From positions 1 through 64,000 of the forward strand of contig JAIUPQ010000007.1 in assembly GCA_020161145.1 (NCBI GenBank): a stretch of DNA of 64,000 nt. The letters are read 5' to 3'. Each line of letters starts with the position of its first letter. The stretch's first letter is position 1. Position numbers and translations under genes: made by a program. Under the pieces are notes generated by a model. That model was not told where the DNA came from and made no database searches. It worked only from the letters and a program-made list of their open reading frames with translations. This stretch comes from Pseudomonadota bacterium. Its GTDB lineage: Bacteria > Pseudomonadota > Gammaproteobacteria > Burkholderiales > Burkholderiaceae_C. This document shows, in pieces, positions 36,427 through 46,651 of the stretch.

Positions 36427-37839
36427 ATGACTTTTCATCCCCACTCGCTGGCCCTGGCCGCTGCCTTGGTGGCAGCCAGCCCGATGGCCGCTGCGGCCTC
36501 GTCTGGCCCCGCTTGCATGATCTGGTCGGCCCCTGAGGCCATTCGGTCGCTGGCCGATAAGCGGGTAGATCCGTTCTATGTGGAGGTGGGCATAGACGGC
36601 GCCGGCCGTGCCATCTTGCTCTACAGCGAAGCCCGTGCCGGCACCAAAAAGGAGCAGACGGTCTACGCCCGCCACCGTTCAGCAGAAGGCGTTTGGGGCG
36701 ATCCGGTGCCGCTCTCGCACATCGTGGGCGATCAAGGGAGCTTCGTCTGGGCCACCCACCTGAAGCTGTCCGTGGGCGCCAGCGGCCACGCATTGGCATC
36801 CTGGCGGCCCGAAGTGTCTCTGGATTATGCGTGGCAGAGTCCGGGCATGGCCGCCTACGCCCCGGACACCGGCTGGCAAACCCCGGTCGAGCCGCTGGAT
36901 CCCGACAACTCCTCGACTCCGCCCTCGCTCGCCGTAGGCCCCGACGGTCGAGGCCTGGCGGTATGGCCAGCCACCCCATTCGCCGACAACCAACTGCGCG
37001 CCCGCGCCTGGGATCCCGCCACAGGCTGGGGGCCCGACGAACTGGTGGAGACATCCCTGGCCCGAGCGCGCGGGCCCAAGCTGGCCGTCAATGCCCACGG
37101 TCAGGCGCTGCTGACGTACGAACTGAACTACAGCGATGTCTACGCCCGGTTTCGCAGCGCCGATGGGGCCTGGAGCCCACCGCGCCGCCTGACTCGGCGC
37201 AACGGCCACAACTGGGACACCCAGATGAATCCGCAACCGGCGTTCAATGCTTCGGGCGACGCCTGGGTCGCGTGGTCGGACCGCCAAAGCCGCGTGTACA
37301 GGGTGACGGTCAGCTCATTCGACCGCAACACGCGCAAGTGGCTGGAGGAACCAGTGCAACTGAGCGAACCCGACGAGGACGCGATCGATCCCGTGCTGCG
37401 ACTCAACGAGCAGGGACAGATGCTGCTGGGTTGGTATCAGATCTGGGGCCTGGGGAAAGAGCGCGCCCAGTCGCGGCTCTACACCCCCACGCAGGGCTGG
37501 GCGCCGGTCACCGACCTGAGCCGGCGCGGTCGCTCCTTCGGTGCCCCGGGCGTGGCGTTGGATGAGGCCGGCAACGCCACCACCGTGTGGCGGCAGATCA
37601 CACCCGGCGAGAACTGGCACCTTCACGTGCTGGCGCAGCCGATGGGCGCGCCCGCAGTGGACGGACGGCTACATGACCATCAACGCACGAGCGGGTTGGG
37701 GGCGAGGTGGTTTTGGAAGATGGCCGACAGTGAGGGCCGGCACGCCATCCTGGCGTTCACGCGGCCGGTGCGCGGGAGTAGCGGCGAGGGGCGGGAGCTG
37801 GTCAGCCAGGTCGGCCGCCTCGGCGACTGCCCGCCCTGA
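36427..37839 (+). CDS. Secreted propeller-like repeat protein, copy 2
   Basis: A 470-residue paralogue of the preceding protein, similar along its whole length, with the same signal-peptide type, GPACMIWSAPE near the mature N-terminus and REL VSQVGRLGDCPP-type ending. The repeat units are again W-x-x-P...LAV-x-x-x-G-x-A-L-x-x-W (for example GWGPDELVETS...PKLAVNAHGQALLTYE). Differences cluster in the loops: copy 2 has insertions such as SLDYAWQSPG and HDHQRTSGLGARWF. The ATG sits in the same ribosome-binding block as copy 1. I do not recognise a named family; a ligand-binding exported propeller is the inference. It ends 42 bases before ibaG. Confidence 0.82.
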   Translation: MTFHPHSLALAAALVAASPMAAAASSGPACMIWSAPEAIRSLADKRVDPFYVEVGIDGAGRAILLYSEARAGTKKEQTVYARHRSAEGVWGDPVPLSHIVGDQGSFVWATHLKLSVGASGHALASWRPEVSLDYAWQSPGMAAYAPDTGWQTPVEPLDPDNSSTPPSLAVGPDGRGLAVWPATPFADNQLRARAWDPATGWGPDELVETSLARARGPKLAVNAHGQALLTYELNYSDVYARFRSADGAWSPPRRLTRRNGHNWDTQMNPQPAFNASGDAWVAWSDRQSRVYRVTVSSFDRNTRKWLEEPVQLSEPDEDAIDPVLRLNEQGQMLLGWYQIWGLGKERAQSRLYTPTQGWAPVTDLSRRGRSFGAPGVALDEAGNATTVWRQITPGENWHLHVLAQPMGAPAVDGRLHDHQRTSGLGARWFWKMADSEGRHAILAFTRPVRGSSGEGRELVSQVGRLGDCPP

Positions 37840-37881
37840 GCGCGCACGGCACGGGCCACGGGGGTGGCGATAATTGCGCAC

Positions 37882-38124
37882 ATGCCTGATCCCACCGCCC
37901 CCGACGTCGAGCGCTACATCGCGGCCGGCCTTGCCTGCACCCATCTGGAGGTGGAAGGTGATGGCCGGCACTTCTTTGCCACCATCGTCAGCGATGCCTT
38001 CGAGGGCTTGCCGCGCATCCGCCGGCACCAACTGGTCTACGCCGCGCTGGGCGAGCGCATGCGCGAAGAGGTGCATGCGCTGTCGATGAAGACGCTGACG
38101 CCGGCCGAGTGGAAGGTGGCCTGA
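37882..38124 (+). CDS. ibaG: BolA-family protein IbaG
   Basis: An 80-residue BolA/YrbA-like protein. It shows [52 protein letters not shown] and ends [13 protein letters not shown]. The strand [11 protein letters not shown] and the conserved R-x-x-RHQLVY are diagnostic. IbaG partners with monothiol glutaredoxin in Fe-S handling and acid stress. The ATG at 37882 gives the family length; an in-frame GTG at 37864 would add six residues. The stop is one base before murA, as in most proteobacteria. The upstream propeller gene's flank contains a copied remnant of this start. Confidence 0.93.
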   Translation: MPDPTAPDVERYIAAGLACTHLEVEGDGRHFFATIVSDAFEGLPRIRRHQLVYAALGERMREEVHALSMKTLTPAEWKVA

Positions 38125-38125
38125 G

Positions 38126-39409
38126 ATGGATCACCTGCTGATCCGGGGCGGCCGCCCGCTCCACGGCACGGTGCGCGTCTCGGGCGCCAAGAACGCCGCG
38201 CTGCCCGAGCTGTGCGCCGCGCTGCTGACGGCCGAGCCGGTGCACCTGGCCAACGTGCCGCATCTGCAAGACGTGCGCACCACGCTCAAGCTGCTGCGCC
38301 ACCTGGGCGCCGAGGCCGAATGGGAGAACGAGGGCGTGCGCATCGACGCCGGGCCCGTGGCCAGCACCGAGGCGCCTTATGAGCTGGTCAAGACCATGCG
38401 CGCCTCCATCCTGGTGCTGGGGCCGCTGCTGGCGCGCTTTGGCACGGCCACCGTCTCGCTGCCCGGCGGCTGCGCCATCGGCTCGCGGCCGGTGGACCAG
38501 CACATCAAGGGCATGCAGGCCATGGGTGCCCACATCACGGTCGAGCACGGCAACATCCGCGCCGAGGCCCCGCTGAACGCCCACGGCCAGCGCCGGCTGC
38601 ACGGCGCGCGCATCACCACCGACATGGTCACCGTCACCGGCACCGAAAACCTGTTGATGGCCGCCGCGCTGGCCGAGGGCGTGACGGTGCTGGAAAACGC
38701 CGCCCGCGAGCCCGAGGTGACCGATCTGGCCGAACTGCTGATTGCCATGGGCGCGCAGATCGAGGGCCATGGCAGCCACCGCATCACGGTGCACGGCGTC
38801 GAGCGGCTGCACGCGCCCGCCACGCCGCACCGCGTGGTGGCCGACCGCATCGAGGCCGGCACGTTCCTGTGCGCCGTGGCGGCGGCGGGCGGCGACGTGA
38901 TGGTGGCCGGCGCCCGCGCCGAGCATTTGGATGCGCTGCTGGACAAGCTGCGCGAGGCCGGCGCCACCCTGGGCGTGCAGTCGGCCGGCATCCGCATCCA
39001 GGCCAGCGGCCGGCCGCGCGCGGTGAGCTTTCGCACCAGCGAGTTCCCGGCGTTTCCCACCGACATGCAGGCCCAGCTGATGGCCGTCAACTGCATCGCC
39101 GAGGGCACGGCCACGGTCAGCGAGACCATTTTTGAAAACCGCTTCATGCACGTCAACGAGCTGCTGCGGCTGGGCGCCCACATCGAGACCGACGGCCACA
39201 CGGCGGTGGTCACCGGCGTGCCCCAGCTGTCGGGCGCCACGGTGATGGCCACCGACTTGCGCGCCTCGGCCAGCCTGGTGATTGCGGGCCTGGTGGCCGA
39301 GGGCGCCACGCGCGTCGATCGCATCTACCACCTGGACCGGGGCTACGACGGCATGGAGGTCAAGCTGCGCGCGCTGGGCGCCGACATCGAGCGGGTGGCG
39401 GGCGGATGA
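38126..39409 (+). CDS. murA: UDP-N-acetylglucosamine 1-carboxyvinyltransferase
   Basis: A 427-residue enzyme that transfers enolpyruvate from PEP to UDP-GlcNAc, the first committed step of peptidoglycan synthesis and the fosfomycin target. It has GAKNAALP (Lys22-Asn23), the loop [18 protein letters not shown] with catalytic Cys116 (the Cys that fosfomycin alkylates), [18 protein letters not shown] and [13 protein letters not shown]. The stop overlaps the hisG start (ATGA), and ibaG is one base upstream, so ibaG-murA-hisG-hisD form a coupled operon. Confidence 0.98.
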   Translation: MDHLLIRGGRPLHGTVRVSGAKNAALPELCAALLTAEPVHLANVPHLQDVRTTLKLLRHLGAEAEWENEGVRIDAGPVASTEAPYELVKTMRASILVLGPLLARFGTATVSLPGGCAIGSRPVDQHIKGMQAMGAHITVEHGNIRAEAPLNAHGQRRLHGARITTDMVTVTGTENLLMAAALAEGVTVLENAAREPEVTDLAELLIAMGAQIEGHGSHRITVHGVERLHAPATPHRVVADRIEAGTFLCAVAAAGGDVMVAGARAEHLDALLDKLREAGATLGVQSAGIRIQASGRPRAVSFRTSEFPAFPTDMQAQLMAVNCIAEGTATVSETIFENRFMHVNELLRLGAHIETDGHTAVVTGVPQLSGATVMATDLRASASLVIAGLVAEGATRVDRIYHLDRGYDGMEVKLRALGADIERVAGG

Positions 39410-40041
39410 TCACGCTGGCACTGTCCAAGGGCCGCATCCTGGATGACACGCTGCCGCTGCTGGCCCAGGGTGGCATCACGCTGGCGGCCGACGAGGCCGA
39501 CAGCCGCGCGCTCATCCTGCCCACCTCGCGGGCCGACGTGCGCGTGGTGCTGGTGCGCGCCAGCGACGTGCCCACCTATGTGCAGCACGGCGGCGCCGAC
39601 CTGGGCGTGGCCGGGCTGGACGTGCTGCTGGAGCACGGCGGCCTGGGCCTCTTTCAGCCGCTGGATTTGCGCATTGCCCAATGCCGCCTCAGCGTGGCCG
39701 CACCCGAGGGCTTTGACTACGCCCACGCCGTGCGCCAGGGTGCGCGCATCCGCGTGGCCACCAAGTACACGCAACTGGCCGCCCAGCACTTTGCCGACAA
39801 AGGCGTGCACGTGGATCTGATCAAGCTCTACGGCTCGATGGAGCTGGCGCCGCTGATCGGCCTGGCCGATGCCATCGTCGATCTGGTCAGCAGCGGCGCC
39901 ACCTTGCGCGCCAACCGGCTGGTCGAGGTGGAGGCCATCATGCCCATCTCGGCCCGGCTCATCGTCAACCGGGCGGCGCTGAAGACGCGCGGCGCGCAGC
40001 TGCGCCCGCTGATTGCCGCGCTGCAACGGGCCACCGCATGA
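39406..40041 (+). CDS. hisG: ATP phosphoribosyltransferase, short form
   Basis: A 211-residue HisG-S, the first enzyme of histidine synthesis. It has [43 protein letters not shown] and the PRPP-binding stretch [24 protein letters not shown]. It lacks the C-terminal regulatory domain of the long form, so it should need the HisZ subunit, which is not in this window. Start and stop each overlap neighbouring genes in ATGA junctions (murA and hisD). Confidence 0.97.
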   Translation: MITLALSKGRILDDTLPLLAQGGITLAADEADSRALILPTSRADVRVVLVRASDVPTYVQHGGADLGVAGLDVLLEHGGLGLFQPLDLRIAQCRLSVAAPEGFDYAHAVRQGARIRVATKYTQLAAQHFADKGVHVDLIKLYGSMELAPLIGLADAIVDLVSSGATLRANRLVEVEAIMPISARLIVNRAALKTRGAQLRPLIAALQRATA

Positions 40042-41351
40042 AGCTGCTCACCACCACCGCCGCCACCTTCGACGCCGAGCTGGCGCGGCTGCACCACTGG
40101 TCGGCCCAGACCGATGCCGCCATCGAAGCGGCCGTGACCGACATCATTGCCGCCGTGCGCGCCGAGGGCGACGCCGCCGTGCTGGCCTGCACCGCCCGCT
40201 TCGACGCGCTGCCTGCGCCCAGCATGGCGGCCTTGACGCTGGGCCCCGAGGCGCTGCGCCACGCCTTCGAGACCGCCATCACGCCGGCCCAGCGCCAGGC
40301 GCTGCAGGCCGCCGCCGCCCGCGTGCGCCACTACCACCAGCAGCAACTGGAGGCCTGCGGCCGCAGCTGGGCCTATGTGGACGAGCAGGGCAACCGCCTG
40401 GGGCAGAAGGTCACGCCGCTGGACCGCGTGGGCATTTACGTGCCCGGCGGCAAGGCGGCCTACCCGTCCAGCGTGCTGATGAACGCCATTCCGGCCCAGG
40501 TGGCCGGCGTGGGCGACATCGTGATGGCCGTGCCCACGCCGCGCGGCGAGCGCAACGCGCTGGTGCTGGCCGCCGCCCACGTGGCCGGTGTGCAGCGGGT
40601 CTTCACCATCGGCGGCGCCCAGGCCGTGGCGGCGCTGGCTTACGGCACGGAAAGCGTGCCCGCCGTGGACAAGATCACCGGCCCCGGCAACGCCTATGTG
40701 GCCGCTGCCAAGCGCCGCGTCTTCGGCCAGGTGGGCATCGACATGATTGCCGGCCCCAGCGAAATCCTGGTGCTGGCCGACGGCAGCACCCCGCCCGACT
40801 GGGTGGCCATGGACTTGTTCAGCCAGGCCGAGCACGACGAGCTGGCGCAGAGCATCCTGCTGACGCCCGATGCGGCCTACCTCGCTGCCGTGCAGGAGGC
40901 CATCGCGCGCCTGCTGCCCAGCCAGCCGCGCGCCGCCATCATCCGCCAGAGCCTGGACGGGCGCGGCGCGCTGATCCACACCCGCAGCATGGACGAGGCC
41001 TGCGCCATCGCCAACCGGCTGGCGCCCGAGCATCTGGAGATCGCCAGCGCCGAGCCCGCACGCTGGGAGCCGCTGCTGCGCCACGCCGGCGCCATCTTCA
41101 TGGGCGCCTACACCAGCGAGAGCCTGGGCGACTACTGCGCCGGCCCCAACCACGTGCTGCCCACCAGCGGCACGGCGCGCTTCTCGTCGCCGCTGGGGGT
41201 GTACGACTTCCAAAAGCGCAGCAGCCTGATCGAGGTCAGCCGCGCGGGTGCGCAGACGCTGGGTCGCATCGCCGCCGAGCTGGCCCTGGGCGAAGGGCTG
41301 GCGGCCCACGCCCAGGCCGCTCAGTTGCGGCTGGACGGCACGGCCGACTGA
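40038..41351 (+). CDS. hisD: Histidinol dehydrogenase
   Basis: A 437-residue zinc enzyme that oxidises histidinol to histidine in two NAD-dependent steps. [76 protein letters not shown] and [28 protein letters not shown] are the family signatures. HisD is followed not by hisC but by a convergent patatin gene that overlaps its last 31 bases. Histidine genes resume at 44982. Confidence 0.98.
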   Translation: MKLLTTTAATFDAELARLHHWSAQTDAAIEAAVTDIIAAVRAEGDAAVLACTARFDALPAPSMAALTLGPEALRHAFETAITPAQRQALQAAAARVRHYHQQQLEACGRSWAYVDEQGNRLGQKVTPLDRVGIYVPGGKAAYPSSVLMNAIPAQVAGVGDIVMAVPTPRGERNALVLAAAHVAGVQRVFTIGGAQAVAALAYGTESVPAVDKITGPGNAYVAAAKRRVFGQVGIDMIAGPSEILVLADGSTPPDWVAMDLFSQAEHDELAQSILLTPDAAYLAAVQEAIARLLPSQPRAAIIRQSLDGRGALIHTRSMDEACAIANRLAPEHLEIASAEPARWEPLLRHAGAIFMGAYTSESLGDYCAGPNHVLPTSGTARFSSPLGVYDFQKRSSLIEVSRAGAQTLGRIAAELALGEGLAAHAQAAQLRLDGTAD

Positions 41352-42562
41352 CGCGGCGGCGGCTTGCGTATCGGCCAGCCAAAGAACGCCCGCACCTCGG
41401 TGCGACGGGCGCGCACGTCGGCCTCACCCAGCGCCATCAGCTCGCGCGTGTACGGCGACTCGAACAGCAGGTAGCTGGCCAGCGCGGCGCCGCCGCCGCT
41501 GGCCGCGTTGACGCCCACGCCGCGCAGCATGGCGCGCACCGGTCGTGGCAGGCTGCCCAGATGGCGCGCGGCGATGTCGTCCAGCCGCGCCGACGGCGCA
41601 ATGACCAGCGACTGCACCGGCCGCAGCCCGGCCGCCGCCCGGGCGGCCAGCGGCAGCAGCGCCAGCGTGCGGTTGATGCGCTCCATGCGCTCGATGTCCA
41701 CCGCCAGCGCGTCCAGAAAGATGCTGGACATGGCGTGGCCACCGATCTGCGCCAGCGTGGGGTACTCCTCGCCGGTGCCGGCCCGCGGCGGCACGATTTC
41801 GTGCATCCGGCCCGCGCCGATGATCAACAGCCGCTGGGCGCCCAGGTGGATGGCCGGCGACAGCGGCGCGCTCTGGCGCATGGAGCCGTCGCCATACCAC
41901 TCGTCGCCAATGCGCCGGGCCGGGAACATGAAGGGAATGGCCGCCGAGGCCAGCAGGTGGTCGAGGGTGAACCCCGCCGTGGCAATCGCCTGGCGCTGCG
42001 AGCGCAGCCAGGGTGCATGGTCGTCGGCGCTGCAATAGAAGGTCACGTGGTCGCCGCGCGTGTAGCTCGATGCCGTCAGCGCCAGCGCCCGCAGATGCCC
42101 TTGCGTCAGCATCTGCGGCACCCGCTCCAGCGGAATCAGCCGGCCCAGCAGCTCGGCCAGCGGCGCGTTGTCCAGCAGCGAGCGCGGCCGCGCACGGCGC
42201 CAGCGCGCCAGCGCCCAGCCCAGCGTGAACAGCGTCAGCCAGCGGGCGCCCGTGCGCGCCACGCCCAGCGCGTCGGCCAGATAGATCTGGTGGGCCTGCA
42301 TGTGGCTCCAGACCTGCACCAGCCGGGCCACCACGCCATCGAAATCGTCGGCATGGCTGGCCAGCGCGGCCGCGTTGATGGCCCCGGCCGAGGTGCCCAC
42401 CAGGATGTCGAATGGGCTGGCCTTGGAGTCAGGCACCGACTGGCGGCGCAGCCGCGCAATCGCCCGCAGCACCCCCACCTGATACGCGGCCCGCGCGCCG
42501 CCGCCACTGAGCACCAGCGCGGTGGCATCGGTGGCCGGGACAGGGGCGGGCGTGGCCGTCAT
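41321..42562 (-). CDS. Patatin-like phospholipase
   Basis: A 413-residue predicted lipid acyl hydrolase. The oxyanion motif is [15 protein letters not shown], the nucleophile elbow GTSAG, and the catalytic Asp lies in [14 protein letters not shown] (DG-x). After GTSAG comes a region with [14 protein letters not shown], possibly membrane-associated. The closest type I recall is the RssA-like or surface phospholipase of Burkholderiales. The ATG at 42562 begins MTATPAPV. The 3' end overlaps hisD by 31 bases on the opposite strand. With the DUF2157-type gene it forms an insert inside the his cluster. Confidence 0.88.
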   Translation of the reverse strand: MTATPAPVPATDATALVLSGGGARAAYQVGVLRAIARLRRQSVPDSKASPFDILVGTSAGAINAAALASHADDFDGVVARLVQVWSHMQAHQIYLADALGVARTGARWLTLFTLGWALARWRRARPRSLLDNAPLAELLGRLIPLERVPQMLTQGHLRALALTASSYTRGDHVTFYCSADDHAPWLRSQRQAIATAGFTLDHLLASAAIPFMFPARRIGDEWYGDGSMRQSAPLSPAIHLGAQRLLIIGAGRMHEIVPPRAGTGEEYPTLAQIGGHAMSSIFLDALAVDIERMERINRTLALLPLAARAAAGLRPVQSLVIAPSARLDDIAARHLGSLPRPVRAMLRGVGVNAASGGGAALASYLLFESPYTRELMALGEADVRARRTEVRAFFGWPIRKPPPRQSAVPSSRN

Positions 42563-42637
42563 GATCTGCCCATCATGCACGCACCTGGGTGGGCGCCAAT
42601 CGGTCAAACACCCACCGCAACTGCGGTCAATACCACA

Positions 42638-44947
42638 ATGACCCTCATGCACACACTGGCATCCAATCCCTGGCCCACCCGCATCGCCCTGGGCGGCGCC
42701 GCGCTGGGCGGCCTCGGTCTCATCATGTGGGTGGCCTCGCAATGGGCCGGCTGGGGCCTGCCCCTGCGCTTCGGGCTGGCCCAGGCGGTGCTGGCCCTGG
42801 GGCTGCTGGGTGCGGCCGTCACCACCGGGCGCCAGGCCTTTGCACTGCTGGGCTGGCTGGCCATCGGCGCGCTGTTTGCACTCATTGGCCAGACCTACCA
42901 GACCGGCGCCGACCCCTGGCAGCTCTTTGCGCTGTGGACGCTGCTGGCCCTGCCGGTGGCGCTGGCCGCGCGCAGCGACGCGCTGTGGAGCGGCTGGGCG
43001 CTGGTGGCCGCCGTGGCGGTGGCGCGGTGGCTGAGCACCCGCAGCGGCCTCATCTTCAGCGACGCCCCGCCACCCCTGAGCGCGCTGGTGGCGGCACTGC
43101 TGCTGGCCGCCATCTGGCTTGCCGTGGGTCCACTGGCCAGGCGCTGGACGGGCGCCGGCCGCTGGGCGCCCCGCGTGGCGTCGGTGGCCATGCTGCTGGT
43201 GCTGGCCGGCATGGGCGTCATGGCCCTGGTAGACGCCCGAAGCATGACCCTGCCACTGACCTGGCTGGTGGCATTGCTGGCCGTGGCCGTATTGGCCGCC
43301 GCCCTGACGCGGGCACCTTGGCAGGACGCCGGCCAACTGGCGGCCACCGCGCTGGCTGCGCTGGTGCTGCTGGTGGCTTGGGCCGCGGTGCGACTGCTGA
43401 AGTGGGGTGCCAGCGACCCCATCAGCGCGCTGTTGCTGCTGGGGGTGCTGGCCGCAGTGCTGCTGGCACTGCTGGCCTGGGCGCTGCTGCGCTGGCAGGC
43501 ACGCCGCGCCGATGCGACCACCGCCATCTGGCCAGTGGCCGCCCTCACCGCCCTGGGCGCCTGGCTGGCCGCCGTGCCGCTGCTGGCCGGGCTGGGCCTG
43601 GCGCTGGGCGCGGCATTCAGGTCCAGCTTCTGGCTGGTGGGCGCCGTGCTGTGGGTGGGGGCGGTGGCGGTGCTGCGGCGTCCGGGGCTGACGCGCTTTG
43701 TCGAGCAGGTGATGGTGCCCGTGCTGCTGGCCGGCGGCGTGGCGCTGGCGGTGGGTGCCAGCACCGACGGGCCGGCCGAGCGTGGCGCAGCGGTGGGCCT
43801 GGCCGCCACCCTGGTGGCGGCCGCACTGCTGCCGCAGCCCTGGCTGCGCGGCGTGCTGGGCGCGCTGGCGCTGGTGGCCGCCCAGATCATGCTGGGTGGG
43901 CGGTTGGTGGACGGGGCCGGGTGGGCCGAGACGACACTGCTGCTGGCCTGGTTGCTGGCCACGCCGCTGCATCGCCACCCCCGCTGGCAGCCGGTGGCCC
44001 TGGGCTGGATCGTGGCCTGGCTGGGGCTGGTCATGTGGAGCGGTGGCCCCACGCTGCTGGTGGCCGGCGTGGCTGGCGAGATGGGCGATGGCTGGTCCAT
44101 GTGGACGGTGGTTGGTGTCGCGCACAAGTTGTCGGCTGCGCTGGCGGTGGTCGCCGCCGTGCTGCTGTGGCGAATGTTGCCGGCGCTGCGCGGCCTGCGC
44201 GCCGCCGTGGTCGCCGCCGTGCTGGTGGCCCTGGCCGCCGCCGTGCCGGCGCTGGGCGGCGTGCTGCTGGTGCTGGTGTTGGGCTGGCTGCACGGCACCC
44301 GCAGCCTGGTGGCGCTGGCCACGCTGGCCGCGCTGTGGCTGGTGGGCACGCTGTACTACGAGCTGCACTGGCCGCTAGCCCACAAAGGGCTGGCGCTGGC
44401 GGTGGCGGGCACGCTGCTGGTGGCCAGCGTGTGGCGGCCGCGCGCGCAGTGGCAGGCGCCGCGCGGCGTGCGGCCCATGGCCTTGCTGCTGGGCGCGCTG
44501 GCGGCCACGCTGGCGTTGGCCAACACCACCATCTGGCGCCAGCAGCAGATCGTGGCCCAGGGGCGCACGGTGTATGTGGCGCTGGCGCCGGCAGACCCGC
44601 GCTCGTTGCTGGCCGGCGACTACATGCGGCTGGCGTTCGAGCTGCCCGAGGCGGTGTTCAGCACCCCGGGCGCGACCCGCGTGCGCGCCCGAGTGGACGC
44701 CCAAGGCGTAGCCACCGTCACCGCCGTGCTGGCACCCGGGGCGGTCGTGGGCGCAGGTGAAGTGGCGCTGCCGCTGCGTAGACGGCTGAGTCGGGGCCGC
44801 GGCCCCGTTCTGGTGACAGACGCCTACTATTTCCCCGAGGGCCAGGCCGCGCGCTTTGCATCGGCGCGCTACGGCGTGCTGCGCGTGCTGCCCGATGGCC
44901 GCGCGCTGCTGACGGGGCTGGCCGATGCGCAGCGCCGGCCACTGTGA
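42638..44947 (+). CDS. DUF2157/GDYXXLXY-domain multispanning membrane protein
   Basis: A 769-residue inner-membrane protein with about 20 hydrophobic segments rich in Leu and Ala. The N-terminal part (LASNPWPTRIALGGAALGGLGLIMWVASQW to about residue 130) resembles DUF2157, and the middle DUF4401. The C-terminal extracytoplasmic domain carries SLLAGDYMRLAFELP, a GDYXXLXY motif whose last Tyr is Phe. It continues with DAYYFPEGQAARFASARYGVLRVLPDGRALL. The function of this family is unknown. The ATG at 42638 is used; 42647 is also possible. It is divergent from the patatin gene across 75 bases and 34 bases upstream of hisC, so hisC may depend on its promoter. Confidence 0.85.
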   Translation: MTLMHTLASNPWPTRIALGGAALGGLGLIMWVASQWAGWGLPLRFGLAQAVLALGLLGAAVTTGRQAFALLGWLAIGALFALIGQTYQTGADPWQLFALWTLLALPVALAARSDALWSGWALVAAVAVARWLSTRSGLIFSDAPPPLSALVAALLLAAIWLAVGPLARRWTGAGRWAPRVASVAMLLVLAGMGVMALVDARSMTLPLTWLVALLAVAVLAAALTRAPWQDAGQLAATALAALVLLVAWAAVRLLKWGASDPISALLLLGVLAAVLLALLAWALLRWQARRADATTAIWPVAALTALGAWLAAVPLLAGLGLALGAAFRSSFWLVGAVLWVGAVAVLRRPGLTRFVEQVMVPVLLAGGVALAVGASTDGPAERGAAVGLAATLVAAALLPQPWLRGVLGALALVAAQIMLGGRLVDGAGWAETTLLLAWLLATPLHRHPRWQPVALGWIVAWLGLVMWSGGPTLLVAGVAGEMGDGWSMWTVVGVAHKLSAALAVVAAVLLWRMLPALRGLRAAVVAAVLVALAAAVPALGGVLLVLVLGWLHGTRSLVALATLAALWLVGTLYYELHWPLAHKGLALAVAGTLLVASVWRPRAQWQAPRGVRPMALLLGALAATLALANTTIWRQQQIVAQGRTVYVALAPADPRSLLAGDYMRLAFELPEAVFSTPGATRVRARVDAQGVATVTAVLAPGAVVGAGEVALPLRRRLSRGRGPVLVTDAYYFPEGQAARFASARYGVLRVLPDGRALLTGLADAQRRPL

Positions 44948-44981
44948 GCGCCTGTCCCCCCGTGCTACGCTGCGCTGCACC

Positions 44982-46055
44982 ATGACCACCACCGAAGCCG
45001 ACCGCCTGCGCCACGTGCTGCGCGCCGACATCCAGGGCCTGCACGGCTATGCCGTGCAGCCCAGCGCCGGGCTGGTCAAGCTCGACACCATGGAGAACCC
45101 CTACCGGCTGCCGCCGCCGCTGCAAGCCCAGTTGGGCGAGCGGCTGGCCAGCGTGGCGCTGAACCGCTACCCGGCCGAACGCATCGACGATTTGCGCGCC
45201 GCGCTGGCCCGCCATGCGCAACTGCCCGAAGGCTGCGCGCTGATGCTGGGCAATGGCTCGGACGAGCTGATCTCGCTGCTGACGCAGGCGCTGGTGCCCG
45301 GGGCCACGGTGCTGGCACCGGTGCCGGGCTTCGTCATGTATGGCCTGGCGGCGCAACTGGCGGGCCGCGCTTTTGTGGGCGTGCCCACCACGGCCGACTT
45401 TGCGCTCGACGGCCCGGCGCTGCTGGCTGCCGTGGAGCGCCACCAGCCGGCGCTGATCTGGCTGGCCTACCCCAACAACCCCACGGCCAATCTGTGGGAC
45501 GACGCGGTGATCGACGCGGTGATCGCCCGCGCGCCGGGCCTCGTGGTGATGGACGAGGCCTACCAGCCGTTTGCGGCGCGCGATTCGCTGGCGCGCCTGC
45601 AGCGCCACCCCCACGTGCTGTTGATGCGCACGCTGAGCAAGTTCGGGCTGGCGGGCGTGCGGGTGGGCTATCTGATGGGCCGCACGGCCTGGATCAACCA
45701 GTTCGAGAAGCTGCGCCCGCCGTTCAACGTCAGCGTGCTCAATGCCGAGGCCGCGCTGTTTGCGCTGGAGCACGAGGCCGAGTACGCGGCCCAGGCCGCC
45801 GCCATCCGCGCCGAACGCGAGCGGCTGCTGGCCGCGCTGCCGGCGCTGTGCCAGCAGGTCTACCCCAGCCAGGCCAACATGATTCTGGTGCGCGTGGCCG
45901 ACGCCGACGCCACCTTTGCCGCGCTGAAGGCCCACGGCGTGCTGGTCAAGAACGTCAGCGGCCTGCACCCGCTGCTGGCCCACTGCCTGCGCCTCACCGT
46001 GGGCACGCCCGCCGAAAATGACCGCCTGCTCGCAGCCCTGAGGAAGAGCCCATGA
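44982..46055 (+). CDS. hisC: Histidinol-phosphate aminotransferase
   Basis: A 357-residue PLP enzyme of aminotransferase class I/II that makes histidinol phosphate. It shows [47 protein letters not shown] and [18 protein letters not shown] with the PLP Lys in LSKFG. The ATG at 44982 is chosen because homologues start close to [18 protein letters not shown]; the frame extends 57 bases upstream without conserved sequence. Its stop overlaps the hisB start. Confidence 0.96.
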   Translation: MTTTEADRLRHVLRADIQGLHGYAVQPSAGLVKLDTMENPYRLPPPLQAQLGERLASVALNRYPAERIDDLRAALARHAQLPEGCALMLGNGSDELISLLTQALVPGATVLAPVPGFVMYGLAAQLAGRAFVGVPTTADFALDGPALLAAVERHQPALIWLAYPNNPTANLWDDAVIDAVIARAPGLVVMDEAYQPFAARDSLARLQRHPHVLLMRTLSKFGLAGVRVGYLMGRTAWINQFEKLRPPFNVSVLNAEAALFALEHEAEYAAQAAAIRAERERLLAALPALCQQVYPSQANMILVRVADADATFAALKAHGVLVKNVSGLHPLLAHCLRLTVGTPAENDRLLAALRKSP

Positions 46056-46651
46056 CCCCCGCCCCCCGCCGCGCCGACGTGCGCCGCGACACCGCCGAGA
46101 CGCGCATCCACGTCACGCTCAACCTCGATGGCAGCGGCGCCAGCCAGCTGGCCACCGGCATCGGCTTTTTCGACCACATGCTGGACCAGATCGCCCGCCA
46201 CGGGCTGATGGACCTGACGGTGCAATGCGAGGGCGACCTGCACATCGACGGCCACCACACGGTGGAGGACGTGGGCATTGCGCTGGGCATGGCGCTGGCG
46301 CAGGCGGTGGGTGACAAGGCGGGCCTGGCGCGCTACGGCCATGCCTACGTGCCGCTCGATGAGGCGCTCTCGCGCGTGGTCATCGACCTCTCGGGTCGGC
46401 CCGGGCTGGTCTTTGACGTGCCGTTCACCGCCGGGCAGATCGGCGACTTCGACACCCAGCTCGCGCACGAGTTCTTCCAGGGTTTTGCCAACCACGCCAA
46501 GGCCACGCTGCACGTGGACAACCTCAAGGGCAGCAACGCCCACCACCAGTGCGAGACGGTGTTCAAGGCCTTTGGCCGCGCGCTGCGCATGGCCACCACG
46601 CCCGATGCGCGTGCGGCAGGCACCATCCCGTCCACCAAAGGCAGTTTGTGA
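46052..46651 (+). CDS. hisB: Imidazoleglycerol-phosphate dehydratase
   Basis: A 199-residue manganese enzyme removing water from imidazole glycerol phosphate. Metal-binding motifs are [38 protein letters not shown] and [19 protein letters not shown]. It is the stand-alone dehydratase without the phosphatase domain fused in E. coli HisB. It overlaps hisC by four bases, and its stop overlaps the GTG start of hisH. Confidence 0.97.
   Translation: MTPAPRRADVRRDTAETRIHVTLNLDGSGASQLATGIGFFDHMLDQIARHGLMDLTVQCEGDLHIDGHHTVEDVGIALGMALAQAVGDKAGLARYGHAYVPLDEALSRVVIDLSGRPGLVFDVPFTAGQIGDFDTQLAHEFFQGFANHAKATLHVDNLKGSNAHHQCETVFKAFGRALRMATTPDARAAGTIPSTKGSL

Larger units (their letters stand above)
34747..37900 (+). 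repeat. Tandem gene duplication with shared flanks
   Basis: Copy 1 (34747 to about 36210) and copy 2 (36413 to about 37900) each start with the same 20-base block around the ATG (34747-34766 and 36413-36432). Each continues past the stop codon through GGGGTGGCGA and the CCTGATCnCACC that in copy 2 begins ibaG. The duplicated unit therefore included the 5' end of ibaG. Confidence 0.85.

Noticed and set aside
40013-42637. Upstream extension of the DUF2157-type frame through hisD and patatin
   Set aside because: The frame is open only because of high GC. The real membrane protein begins at 42638, after the divergent patatin start.
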